Shown here: one piece after another, positions 26,216 to 34,499 of the stretch
Layout: every line of letters begins with the position of its first letter
Numbering within the stretch: position 1 is the first letter of the stretch
The notes under the pieces: generated by a model
What the model saw: only the letters and a program-made list of their open reading frames with translations
Database searches by the model: none
Told to the model about the DNA's origin: nothing
Made by a program: the position numbers and the translations under genes
NCBI GenBank assembly: GCA_016709385.1
Contig: JADJMW010000001.1
Span: 558,001-622,000 of the forward strand
Direction: 5' to 3'
Length of the DNA: 64,000 bases
Source: Candidatus Rubrivivax defluviihabitans
Lineage (GTDB): Bacteria; Pseudomonadota; Gammaproteobacteria; Burkholderiales; Burkholderiaceae_C

Positions 26216-27697
26216 ATGAAACCGCCTGAAGCCCGGCGCCGGGCCATGATCCCGATCCACCCCGCCGGACCCGCCGACAGTGGCGGCGAAGCCGGCGACG
26301 GCCCGCAGTTCGTCTCGATGTACGAGAAGCAGCCCGAGATCTACCCGCGGGCGGTGAGCGGCTGGTTCGCGACCTGGCGCTGGACCTTCGTCTGGCTGAC
26401 GCAGATCGTCTTCTATGGCCTGGCGTGGCTGCAGTGGGGCGGCCGCCAGGCGGTGCTGTTCGACCTGGAGGCGCAGCGCTTCTACATCCTGGGTCTGGTG
26501 CTGTACCCCCAGGACCTCATCTTCCTGGCCGCGCTGCTGGTGCTGTCGGCGCTGGCGCTGTTCTTCTTCACCGCCGTCGCCGGGCGGCTGTGGTGCGGCT
26601 ACACCTGCCCGCAGACCGTCTACACCGAGATCTTCATGTGGGTGGAGCGCAAGATCGAAGGCGACCGCGTCGCGCGCATGCGGCTGGATCAGGCGCCCTG
26701 GTCGGCGGCGAAGCTGGCGCGCAAGAGTGCCAAGCAGGCGGCGTGGCTGGCCATCGGCCTTTTCACCGGCTTCAGCTTCGTCGGCTATTTCACGCCCATC
26801 CGCGAGCTTGGCGCAGACGTGCTGGCCTTCGACGTGTCGGCCTGGAGCGCGTTCTGGATCCTGTTCTACGGCGCCGCCACCTACGGCAACGCCGGCTACC
26901 TGCGCGAGCAGATGTGCAAGTACATGTGCCCGTACGCGCGCTTCCAGAGCGCGCTCATCGACAAGGACTCGCTGATCATCACCTACGACCAGGCGCGTGG
27001 CGATCCGCGCGGCTCGCGCTCGCGCAAGGCCAGCCCGGCCGCGCAGGGGCTGGGCGACTGCGTCGACTGCACGCTGTGCGTGCAGGTCTGCCCCACCGGC
27101 ATCGACATCCGCAACGGGTTGCAGAACGAATGCATCGGCTGCGCCGCCTGCATCGACGTCTGCAACGGCGTCATGGACCGCATGGGCTACGCCAGGGGCC
27201 TGATCCGCTATTCCACCGAGAACGGCGTGCGCCACGGCTGGACGCGGCTGCAGATGTTCAGGCGCGCGCTGCGGCCGCGCGTGCTGATCTACGGCGCGGT
27301 GCTGTCGGCCGCCAGCGTGGCCTTCGCGGCCAGCGTGGCGCTGCGCAGCCCGTTCCAGTTCGACGTCATCAAGGACCGCGGCGCGCTGGCGCGCATCGTC
27401 GACGAGGGCACGGTCGAGAATGTCTACCGGCTGCAGATCATGAACCGCACCGAAGTGCCGCAGACCTACCGATTGGCGGCCAGCGGCATCCCCGGCCTGG
27501 TGCTGGCCGCACCCCCGGTGACGGTGGCACCGGCCGGCATCGAGTCGCTGGTGGTGGGCCTGCAGCTGCCGGCCGAGGCGGCGCAGGGGCTGCGCGGCCG
27601 CTCGGCGCCGGTGGTGTTCGAACTGACGATGCTGCCGCGCGGCGACGGCCAGGCGGTGGTGCAGCACGAGAATTCCACCTTCCTGGTGCCGCGATGA
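26216..27697 (+). CDS. ccoG: cytochrome c oxidase accessory protein CcoG (RdxA/FixG)
   Basis: 493 residues with several membrane helices in the first half (for example FVWLTQIVFYGLAWLQ and DLIFLAALLVLSALALFFF), two CxxxCP copper-ligand motifs (CGYTCP, CKYMCP near residue 240) and two [4Fe-4S] motifs (CVDCTLCVQVCP, CIGCAACIDVCN near 283-320). CcoG reduces copper for assembly of cbb3-type oxidase. The C-terminal ~160 residues form the periplasmic Ig-like domain. No ccoNOP genes are in the window. The stop overlaps the ATG of the hemerythrin gene. Confidence 0.9.
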   Translation: MKPPEARRRAMIPIHPAGPADSGGEAGDGPQFVSMYEKQPEIYPRAVSGWFATWRWTFVWLTQIVFYGLAWLQWGGRQAVLFDLEAQRFYILGLVLYPQDLIFLAALLVLSALALFFFTAVAGRLWCGYTCPQTVYTEIFMWVERKIEGDRVARMRLDQAPWSAAKLARKSAKQAAWLAIGLFTGFSFVGYFTPIRELGADVLAFDVSAWSAFWILFYGAATYGNAGYLREQMCKYMCPYARFQSALIDKDSLIITYDQARGDPRGSRSRKASPAAQGLGDCVDCTLCVQVCPTGIDIRNGLQNECIGCAACIDVCNGVMDRMGYARGLIRYSTENGVRHGWTRLQMFRRALRPRVLIYGAVLSAASVAFAASVALRSPFQFDVIKDRGALARIVDEGTVENVYRLQIMNRTEVPQTYRLAASGIPGLVLAAPPVTVAPAGIESLVVGLQLPAEAAQGLRGRSAPVVFELTMLPRGDGQAVVQHENSTFLVPR

Positions 27698-28143
27698 ACG
27701 CGCAACGGCTGGCGGTCGCCCGCGACCTGGTCGAGCACGTGCTGGAACGCTTCCACGAGGCGCACCGCCGCGACCTGCCGCGCATCGTGGCGCTGGCGCG
27801 GGACGTCGAAGCCGGCGCCGGCCCGGCCGGCTTTGCCGCGCCGTTCGCGGCGCTGGCCGAGGCGCTGGAGATGCACATGTTCAAGGAGGAGATGCGCCTG
27901 TTTCCGATGATGGAACAAGGCGGCAACAGCCTCATCGTCCGGCTCATCGACGACATGCAGGCCGAGCACGGGCTGCACGGCGACGAGATCGCGCATATCG
28001 AGGCCTTGCTGCAGGCGCTGCCGGCGGCGGGCGCCGGCTCGGCGCTGGCCTCGCTGCGTACGGCCTGGACCGGGTTCCTGGCCGACCTGGCCGAGCACAC
28101 GCAACTCGAGGACGAGCGGCTGTTCCCGATGTTCAGGCACTGA
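27694..28143 (+). CDS. hemerythrin HHE-domain protein
   Basis: 149 residues, coupled to ccoG by an ATGA overlap. A single hemerythrin four-helix domain carries the iron ligands: HEAHRRDLPRI, ALEMHMFKEEMRLFPMM near residue 57, QAEHGLHGDE near 86 and HTQLEDERLFPM at the end. Proteins of the YtfE/RIC type help repair NO-damaged iron centres; this one lacks the N-terminal ScdA domain. NsrR sites before ccoG suggest NO control. Confidence 0.8.
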   Translation: MNAQRLAVARDLVEHVLERFHEAHRRDLPRIVALARDVEAGAGPAGFAAPFAALAEALEMHMFKEEMRLFPMMEQGGNSLIVRLIDDMQAEHGLHGDEIAHIEALLQALPAAGAGSALASLRTAWTGFLADLAEHTQLEDERLFPMFRH

Positions 28144-28144
28144 T

Positions 28145-28211
28145 TCAGGCCAAACGCCACGGTCGGCCGCCAGGCCGCCCGCGCAGCACCGCAGTGGCCG
28201 CATCGGCGGTG
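28145..28211 (-). repeat. remnant of the 3' end of an nnrS-like gene (copy 3)
   Basis: On the minus strand this reads DAATAVLRGRPGGRPWRLA followed by TGA, matching the last ~20 residues of the NnrS-like protein encoded at 41823-42941. It aligns without gaps to the other two copies (30140 and 41823), sharing GCCGCCCGCGCAGCACCGC. It begins two bases after the hemerythrin stop. Confidence 0.65.
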
Positions 28212-28276
28212 CCCCCGGCTCGTTCAGCCTCGTCGTGGCTAGAGGTCGGTCGCGCCGGGTCCGACCCGGCCCAGGC

Positions 28277-29353
28277 TCATGCCTCCTCGACCCAGCGGTC
28301 CACCGTGTCATCGCCGTCCAGCCAGCGCACCACCTCGGCCGCCATCGGATGGTCCACGGCGGCATAGCGCTGGCGCAGCCGCAGCCGCTCGTCGCCCAGC
28401 CGGTCGATGCCCCGGTCCTGCAGTGCGTGCAGGTCTTCCTCGAGCATCGCCGCCAGCTCGGCGCCAGCCAGCGAACGCGCGGCCTCGCGGAAGGCGCGCA
28501 TGTAGGCATAGGTGGCGCCCTCCCTGTAGCTGGCCACCAGCGTGGCGGCAGGAATCAGGCTCAGGTGTGGCTGCAGCGCCGGGTTGATGGCATGCGCCGC
28601 GACGCAGGGTGCGATCGCAGCCGGGCGCCCGGTGAAGCCGCGCAAATGCAGGAAGCGCGACATCTGCGGTCCGTCGTTGACCGGATAGTTGTCCCACAGC
28701 GTCGGCTTGCGCCGCAATGAATCGGCCACACGCGCCAGGTGGCCGACGCTGAACTCGCGCGCGCAGATCTCTTCCCCGGTCCAGTAGACACCGACGCGGG
28801 GGTCGAGCCTGCGCCCGAGGTCGTCGAGGTAGCCCGCCGGGCGTTCGCCGAAGACGATGTCGAGCATCCGGTCGTCGGAATAATAGGTCGGGCACATCAT
28901 GACCCGGCTGGCGCGGGTGGTGGCCAGCGCGGCATGCACGATTTCGGCCTCCCGGGCCGCCAGGTCCGGCATATCGCCTCGCGTGTCGTCGAAGAGGATG
29001 GCGAGGTCGTCGATGCCGATCTCGTCCAGGGCCTCGAGCTTGGCCACGAAATCGGCCTTCGCGGCCCGGTTGTGGTCGCGATACAGCTCGTAGGGGCTCA
29101 GGCCGATGCCGAAGCGCAGGCCGAGGGCGCGGCAGTGGGCTGACAGATCGGCCAGCTCGGCGAAGGCGGCCGGCGGGTGCCGCTCGCGCCAGCGCCGCCG
29201 CAGGAAGGGGTCTGCCTTGGGTGCGTGGCAGAACCACGCGAAGCCGAGTTCGCGCAACTTCGTCAGCACGCGCTTGCGATCCGCGTGGCGCCACGGCCGG
29301 CCGAAATAGCCTTCGATGACGCCCAGCTCCGGAACCATGTCGGTTGCCCGCAT
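28277..29353 (-). CDS. GH84-type beta-N-acetylglucosaminidase domain protein
   Basis: 358 residues. The start shows the GH84 signature PELGVIEGYFGRPW at residues 8-21 and a TIM-barrel pattern. The adjacent aspartate pair of the family is in LAILFDDTRGDMPDL near residue 121, and a TYYSDDRMLD loop and LWDNYPVNDG near 223 also match O-GlcNAcase/NagJ-like enzymes. The protein has only the catalytic domain plus a C-terminal helical segment and no signal peptide, so it is probably cytoplasmic. Hydrolysis of N-acetylglucosaminides is the family activity; a physiological substrate here is unknown. Confidence 0.75.
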   Translation of the reverse strand: MRATDMVPELGVIEGYFGRPWRHADRKRVLTKLRELGFAWFCHAPKADPFLRRRWRERHPPAAFAELADLSAHCRALGLRFGIGLSPYELYRDHNRAAKADFVAKLEALDEIGIDDLAILFDDTRGDMPDLAAREAEIVHAALATTRASRVMMCPTYYSDDRMLDIVFGERPAGYLDDLGRRLDPRVGVYWTGEEICAREFSVGHLARVADSLRRKPTLWDNYPVNDGPQMSRFLHLRGFTGRPAAIAPCVAAHAINPALQPHLSLIPAATLVASYREGATYAYMRAFREAARSLAGAELAAMLEEDLHALQDRGIDRLGDERLRLRQRYAAVDHPMAAEVVRWLDGDDTVDRWVEEA

Positions 29354-29356
29354 GGC

Positions 29357-29707
29357 CTAGAAGACCAGCACCTTGTCGGACTCGGCGGTCCACTCGGCCA
29401 GCTGGGCCAGGGTGCTGCGCCGTGCGCCTTCGATCACCTCGTCGTCGCGCAGGCCGCGCGCGTCCATGCAGGTGCCGCACAGCCCCACCTCGCCCTTGCG
29501 GATGACCTTGCCCAACATCAACTGCAGGTTGTAGTAGCCCTCGGGCAGCTTCTGGCCGCTCTTGGCGCAGGCCACGGCGTCGGCCATCAGGAACAGCCTG
29601 ACCTGCTGACCGTCCCTGGCCGCCAAGGCGGCCGCCAGTCGCAGGGCGTTGTAGGCACGTTCGTTGCCATAGGGCGCGTCGTTGAGGATGAACAGGGTCG
29701 AGGTCAT
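29357..29707 (-). CDS. DsrE/DsrF-like family protein
   Basis: 116 residues from the ATG at 29707. The DsrE fold is visible (TLFILNDAPYGNERAYNAL at the start, VRLFLMADAV in the middle) with a conserved cysteine pair in LCGTCMDARG near residue 74. These proteins relate to sulfur transfer or persulfide handling; the exact role is unknown. It is immediately upstream of the GH84 gene on the same strand, with only three bases between. Confidence 0.8.
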   Translation of the reverse strand: MTSTLFILNDAPYGNERAYNALRLAAALAARDGQQVRLFLMADAVACAKSGQKLPEGYYNLQLMLGKVIRKGEVGLCGTCMDARGLRDDEVIEGARRSTLAQLAEWTAESDKVLVF

Positions 29708-30139
29708 GGTGGCTCCTGGGTGCTGCAAAGGCTGGTTCCGGGCGCGCCGGACTCGCCCGGCATCTCGCCCATTTCCAGCCGCCTCGGTCCGGCCAGGGTC
29801 CTGCCCACGCTGCCGACCTGCCCGTACCGAGGAGCCTCGAGCGAACGATCGTCCATCGAGCGCATGCTAAGCATCATTTGGATGCGAGGCAAAGCTTGGG
29901 TCTGCCGTGCCCGCGACTGACCACCGAACACGGGCACGGACCTTGACCGGTTCGTGCGGGCGCACCGGTCACTCGTGCGGTCCGGTTCGTCTTCGATGCC
30001 CCCCGACCCGTGCTGGGGCGCCTGGCCGACGGGGCGGGCATGCCTTCAACCGGCGCGTCCGGCGCGCGCCGGCGCGGCGGTGTGTTCTTGGTGCGACGCC
30101 CCGGCCCTAGACACGCGTCCGGCGGCTTGCAGCGCCCGG
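29708..30139. other. intergenic region without a recognisable gene
   Basis: 432 bp with no convincing coding potential, RNA gene or strong palindrome; a promoter for dsrE must lie near its right-hand start at 29707. It ends at the second nnrS 3'-end remnant. Confidence 0.5.
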
Positions 30140-30267
30140 TCAGGCCCGGCTCGACCGCCGTCCGCCACGCCGCCCGCGCAGCACCGCGGTGGCAGCATTG
30201 GCGATGAAGCCCACCGTCGCCAGCGCCGACAGCAGCGCGCCCCAGCGCCTGAGCTCGAACGGGCCGG
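30140..30267 (-). repeat. remnant of the 3' end of an nnrS-like gene (copy 2)
   Basis: 128 bp about 90% identical to 41823-41950, in the same orientation and ending at the same stop codon. The minus strand reads FELRRWGALLSALATVGF then ANAATAVLRGRRGGRR. Upstream of the homology the sequence is unrelated and leads into an alpha/beta-hydrolase gene, so this is a truncated end, not a full gene. Confidence 0.8.
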
Positions 30268-30276
30268 CGGACCGCG

Positions 30277-31233
30277 TCAGCGTCGCCCCGTATGCCTTTG
30301 AGGCGCGATTCGTGGAGAGCGACGTTTCAGGGATCGATGTCGCTTCCCAAGAGCCAGTCTCCCGATCCACGCCAGGATATCGTCCGCCACATCCCTCCAG
30401 TCGGGTTCGCTTTGCATGATGTGGCTCATGCCGGGAAAAATCTTTGCTTCAGCCCTCATGTCTCGCGCTGCGCGCCGCACTTCACTCGCCGGGATGATGT
30501 GATCGCCCTCGGCGCCCCAGAATTTGAGCGGACAGGGCGGCGGCCCCTGATGGGTGGTTCGCGGAAAAAGGCTTTGACCCAGCACCAGTGGTGACTCCGC
30601 TTGCAGTCTTCGGGTCACGGCGATGCGGGCTTCTTTGCTGACTCGAGACGAGTAAATGCCCAACGGCGCTTCACCCAGCCGCGAGATTCTGGGCTCCAGG
30701 GCGAGGGCTCCCAGCTTGAGTACGCTCGTCGGAGACTGCTTCGCCAGAGCCAGCACACTGCCTGCGACGCCATGGAGTGGAATCGGCGACAGCAACCCCA
30801 GCGCCGCCAGCGGCCTGCGGTAGGCGACGCGCTGGGCGATCAAGCCCCCCAGCGAGTGGGCGATGACGATCGGTGGCGCGCGCATCTGGGCGATCGCCGC
30901 CTCCAGATCCCGTTCGAACGCTTTCAAGCCGCGGCGCCACAAGGACCAGCCGCGCTGCCCGTGTCCGCCAAAGCTCATGGCCGCAACTTCATAGCCCGCC
31001 TGGTGAAAGTATTCGAGAAAATTGCCGCGCCAAATCCAGGCGCCGGAAAACGATCCAGGCACAAGAAGCACCGGAGGACTCGCGGATGCGGGTTGCCTGA
31101 AGAGAATCTTGATCGGACCAGCCTGATCCTCGAACTCGTCCCTCAGTTGTGGCGCCAACACTCGGCTTGCTGCAGTGGCGGCCCGTTTACGCACGACCAC
31201 TCCCGAATTCCATCGCCTGCAGAGCCTTTGCAA
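30277..31233 (-). CDS. alpha/beta hydrolase
   Basis: Up to 318 residues; a GTG near 31200 would cut most of the overlap with the upstream lipase gene and is the likelier start. The fold shows the strand VLLVPGSFSGAWIW, nucleophile elbow AHSLGGLIAQR near residue 125, acid in FWGAEGDHIIP and His in GMSHIMQSEPDW. Substrate unknown; a lipase or lactonase-like activity is possible. The coding DNA is less GC-biased than the aromatic operons, consistent with acquired DNA. Confidence 0.7.
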   Translation of the reverse strand: MQRLCRRWNSGVVVRKRAATAASRVLAPQLRDEFEDQAGPIKILFRQPASASPPVLLVPGSFSGAWIWRGNFLEYFHQAGYEVAAMSFGGHGQRGWSLWRRGLKAFERDLEAAIAQMRAPPIVIAHSLGGLIAQRVAYRRPLAALGLLSPIPLHGVAGSVLALAKQSPTSVLKLGALALEPRISRLGEAPLGIYSSRVSKEARIAVTRRLQAESPLVLGQSLFPRTTHQGPPPCPLKFWGAEGDHIIPASEVRRAARDMRAEAKIFPGMSHIMQSEPDWRDVADDILAWIGRLALGKRHRSLKRRSPRIAPQRHTGRR

Positions 31234-31768
31234 TCACGGACCATACGGTGCCGTTGTAGGGCAATCCCAGGTGGGCGACATCCAACCGGACATGTTCGAC
31301 GGCGGGACTGTGGTGATCCAGCGCGGCCAGATAGCTGACGACGCCATCGGAGGGGCTCACCACCGCCGTGATCGGCACGGTGATGGGACGCTCTTCGCGA
31401 TCGGCGATGAGGCGTTCCACCCAATCGAGATCGTACTGGCGGCGATTGAACGCCTTCGCCGCGAGCGTGCACTTTGGACCACCGATGACCGGCGAGCCCA
31501 AGGTGATGACCTGGCTGATTTGTGTCGGTCTCTCGCGCGCAGCTTCACGCGCCATGAAACCACCGAGGCTCCAGCCGACCAGGGCAATGGGTTGTCTGCT
31601 CGCCTGTGACAGTTCGTCCACCCGACCGATCAGGCGATCAACGACATACGGCACGCCGGCCTCACCTCGGTAAGGGGCTATGGGCGGCAGCTTCCATCGC
31701 GAATGAAGGTCGCTGAGCGCGTGCGGCATGTTCAGGCCGGCCATGTTGGTGCCCAGACCCCAGCCCAT
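31187..31768 (-). pseudogene. lipase-like alpha/beta hydrolase, N-terminally truncated
   Basis: 193 residues remain, containing MGWGLGTNMAG, the nucleophile elbow GWSLGGFMAREAA near residue 67, the acid SPSDGVVSY and the His in VAHLGLPYN. The usual first ~60 residues are missing: just upstream another frame shows GHLLLPGL, the beginning of such proteins, fused directly to LGYATMGWG, so an out-of-frame deletion has removed the oxyanion loop region. It is probably inactive. Confidence 0.6.
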
Positions 31769-31818
31769 CGTCGCGTAGCCCAGGCAGCAGCAAATGACCG
31801 GTCAAACGGGTGGGTGCC

Positions 31819-32277
31819 TCAGCGGGCGGTGTGTGTATCGCTGGAGGCCTCATCCAGGGCCGCAATGCTGGCATCCAGCAAGTCGTGCAGTGCACAAACC
31901 TGCGCCACCCCCAGGCGATGGTTCAGGTCCGTTTGCGCCGCTTTCCAGGCGCGCTGGGCTTCGGCACGCAGGGCTTGGCCCGCTGCGGTGGCTGCGATCA
32001 GGCGACTGCGAGCGTTCTCGCCCGCACCGACCGCCAGCCAACCCTGAGCCACCATGGGTTGCAGGTTGCGGGTCAACGTCGATGCATCCATTTGCAGGCA
32101 CCGCGACAGATCGCTGGGTCGGATCGGCCCGAGTTTGACGACATACGAGAGCAAGGCGTACTGCGTGCTCTTCAGGCCCACCGCGGACAGGTGGTGGTCG
32201 TAGTGGCGGTTCACCATCCGCCCCAGCTGTCGAAGCTTCAGATTGGTGCAGCCTCGCGGTGCAACAGCTTTCTTCAT
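31819..32277 (-). CDS. MarR-family transcriptional regulator
   Basis: 152 residues with the MarR winged helix: QLGRMVNRHYDHHLSAVG, then YALLSYVVKLGPIRPSDLS and the recognition region MDASTLTRNLQPMVAQGWL near residue 65. It is divergent from a thioesterase gene with a 51-bp gap that contains overlapping palindromes, the classical layout for a MarR repressor and its target. The ligand is unknown, likely an aromatic acid or acyl-CoA. Confidence 0.8.
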   Translation of the reverse strand: MKKAVAPRGCTNLKLRQLGRMVNRHYDHHLSAVGLKSTQYALLSYVVKLGPIRPSDLSRCLQMDASTLTRNLQPMVAQGWLAVGAGENARSRLIAATAAGQALRAEAQRAWKAAQTDLNHRLGVAQVCALHDLLDASIAALDEASSDTHTAR

Positions 32278-32284
32278 GTTCCAG

Positions 32285-32305
32285 ATTGTACCTACAATAC
32301 TTGTA
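32285..32305. promoter_or_regulatory. MarR operator candidate
   Basis: ATTGTA-CC-TACAAT (32285-32298) is a perfect palindrome and overlaps TACAA-TAC-TTGTA (32293-32305). Both lie in the AT-richer 51-bp gap between the marR-like and thioesterase genes and probably overlap both promoters. Confidence 0.55.
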
Positions 32306-32328
32306 TCTGCAATTCAAGTGTGAGCGCC

Positions 32329-32862
32329 ATGACCCCCCAACAGACCCTCGAGAACTGGCAGGAAGCCGACCGCACCGTGCGCAACGGCCTGAGTGCGCCG
32401 GGCACGGCGCCACGAGAAAAGACCTTCGGCATGACGGGCATGGAGGTGTTCGAAGCCATCTTTGCCGGCGAGCTGCCCGCGCCCCCCATTGGCGAAACCA
32501 TGGACTTCGTCCCGGTCCACATGGAGCCGGGTATCGCCATCTTCCAGGGCCGGCCGCAGTTGCGGCACTACAACCCGCTGGGCACGGTGCACGGCGGCTG
32601 GTTCTGTACCTTGCTCGACTCCGCGCTGGGTTGCGCCGTGCATACGACCCTGCCGGCCGGCATGGGGTACACCACGCTGGAGCTGAAAGTGAACATGCTC
32701 AGACCGCTCACCGATGCCGTTCCCCTGGTTCGCGCCGAGGGGAAGGTGATCCATGCCGGGCGCCAGGTCGCCACGGCCGAAGGCCGCATCGTCGGTCCGG
32801 ACGGAAGACTCTACGCCCACGCCACGACGACCTGCATGATTTTCGACCACTCCGGAAAGTGA
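32329..32862 (+). CDS. PaaI-type hotdog-fold thioesterase
   Basis: 177 residues from the ATG at 32329. The hotdog signature is YNPLGTVHGGWFCTLLDSALG near residue 82, where the asparagine/His/Gly pattern matches PaaI/HGG-type thioesterases, followed by YTTLELKVNMLRPL. It hydrolyses acyl- or aryl-CoA esters by family. It is divergent from marR and is followed five bases later by a broken oxidoreductase gene, which was probably its operon partner. Confidence 0.8.
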   Translation: MTPQQTLENWQEADRTVRNGLSAPGTAPREKTFGMTGMEVFEAIFAGELPAPPIGETMDFVPVHMEPGIAIFQGRPQLRHYNPLGTVHGGWFCTLLDSALGCAVHTTLPAGMGYTTLELKVNMLRPLTDAVPLVRAEGKVIHAGRQVATAEGRIVGPDGRLYAHATTTCMIFDHSGK

Positions 32863-32866
32863 GCTC

Positions 32867-32977
32867 GTGCGAGCATTTGTTCTCGAGCGCTACGGCAAAC
32901 AGCGCGCCCTGAAGCTGTCGGATGCGCCCGTGCCGCCCCAGACAGTCGCGATGTCGAGTCGACCGCCGACTGGCTGA
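32867..32977 (+). pseudogene. N-terminal remnant of a zinc-type NAD(P)H:quinone oxidoreductase
   Basis: A GTG start gives VRAFVLERYGKQRALKLSD, the standard first strand of quinone-oxidoreductase-like dehydrogenases, then stops after ~36 codons. The rest of the ~330-residue gene is absent; the following ~290 bp to the Old Yellow Enzyme start show no recognisable gene. A deletion is the likely cause. Confidence 0.55.
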
Positions 32978-33268
32978 CGTCCAAGCTGAGCGGACCGATG
33001 CCTGCCGGCCATGACAGGCAGCGCTCGGCCAACCTCGGACCACGGGCCTTCCGATGCATGGAGCGGCGAGACGGCGGTTCACATTGCCGCGATCTTGGGC
33101 ATTGGGGCTCAGTCCAGCGGCGCATGGCGAGGTTTCCTATCATCTGCACAGTGGCTCGCGTCGCCGGGACGCTGCCGTATGGGGCAAGCAAAGCACCGGC
33201 GCAGGTTGGACAGAACAGCCCTCGACATCCCGCCCATCCCGTTCACGCCTCCCACCCCAAGGATCCGC

Positions 33269-34345
33269 ATGCTCTTCGAACCATTTGTCGCCCGCTCGCT
33301 GCGTCTGGCCAACCGTGCCGTCATGGCGCCCATGACACGCAGCCGCGCGGTGGATGGCAACACGCCCAACGCCCTGATGGCCGAGTACTACGGCCAGCGC
33401 GCCTCGGCCGGCCTGATCGTCACTGAGGGCACGTCACCCTCGCCCAATGGCTTGGGTTATCCGCGCATCCCCGGGCTGTTCAACGAGGTCCAGATGCGCG
33501 GCTGGCAGCTCGTCACCGACGCGGTACACGCCCAGGGCGGCAAGATCGTCGTGCAGCTCATGCACACCGGGCGCGTCACGCAGATCGCCAACCTCCCGCC
33601 CGGCGCCGAGGTGGTGGGCCCCGCCGCTGCCACATGCCCGGGCGAGATGTTCACCGATGCCAATGGCATGCAGCCGCACACCACGCCGCGCGCGATGACC
33701 GAAGCCGACATCGCGCACGCGGTCGGCGAATTCGCGCAGGCCGCACGCCTGGCCATGCAGGCCGGCTTCGACGGCGTGGAACTGCACGCTGCCAACGGCT
33801 ACCTCATCGAGCAATTCCTCAACCCGTTGGTCAACACGCGCACCGACGCGTACGGTGGCAGCATCGCCGGTCGCAACCGCTTCGCTCTCGAAGTGGCCGG
33901 CGCGGCGGCGCAGGCCATCGGTGCCGACAAGGTCGGCATCCGCTTGTCCCCCTACGGCGTGTTCAACGGCACCGGAGCGTTTCCCGAGGTCGACGCGCAG
34001 TACCTGTCGCTGGTGCGCGAACTGTCGACTTTGGGCCTGCTGTACGTGCACCAACTGGACCATTCGGCGATGGGCGCGCCGCCGGTGCCGCCCGCGCTGA
34101 AGGCGCAACTGCGCAGTGCATTCAAAGGCGCCTACATCCTGGCCGGCGGTTTCGATGCTGCGAGTGCCGAGAAGGCGCTCACCGAGGGACAGGCCGACCT
34201 CATCGCCTTCGGCCGGCCCTTCCTGGCCAACCCGGACCTGCTGGCGCGCATGCGCTCGGGGGCCACGCTGAACGCGCCCGAGATGGGCACGTTCTACACG
34301 CCGGGTGCCAAGGGCTACACCGACTACCCTGCGATGGCCGCGTGA
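33269..34345 (+). CDS. Old Yellow Enzyme family alkene reductase
   Basis: 358 residues from the ATG at 33269. The FMN-binding TIM barrel carries MAPMTRSRA near residue 20, VVQLMHTGR near 93, the catalytic HxxN in VELHAANGYLIEQFLNP near residue 170, NTRTDAYGGS, and C-terminal AFGRPFLANPDL. Such enzymes reduce activated C=C bonds of enals, enones or nitro compounds with NADPH. It lies in the accessory region with other catabolic-looking genes. No partner identifies the substrate. Confidence 0.88.
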   Translation: MLFEPFVARSLRLANRAVMAPMTRSRAVDGNTPNALMAEYYGQRASAGLIVTEGTSPSPNGLGYPRIPGLFNEVQMRGWQLVTDAVHAQGGKIVVQLMHTGRVTQIANLPPGAEVVGPAAATCPGEMFTDANGMQPHTTPRAMTEADIAHAVGEFAQAARLAMQAGFDGVELHAANGYLIEQFLNPLVNTRTDAYGGSIAGRNRFALEVAGAAAQAIGADKVGIRLSPYGVFNGTGAFPEVDAQYLSLVRELSTLGLLYVHQLDHSAMGAPPVPPALKAQLRSAFKGAYILAGGFDAASAEKALTEGQADLIAFGRPFLANPDLLARMRSGATLNAPEMGTFYTPGAKGYTDYPAMAA

Positions 34346-34499
34346 TCAACCGGCAGGTTGCTCGCTGACCGAATGCCCACTTGCACTTGCGCGAAACTTG
34401 ATCGGCAAGGTCGGCGGCAGCCGCTTTCAGGGTGCGGATGCGGGCGCCGTCGAGAACGAGCACTCGGCGCGGCCTCGCGCCTCCCAGGGTCAACACCTT

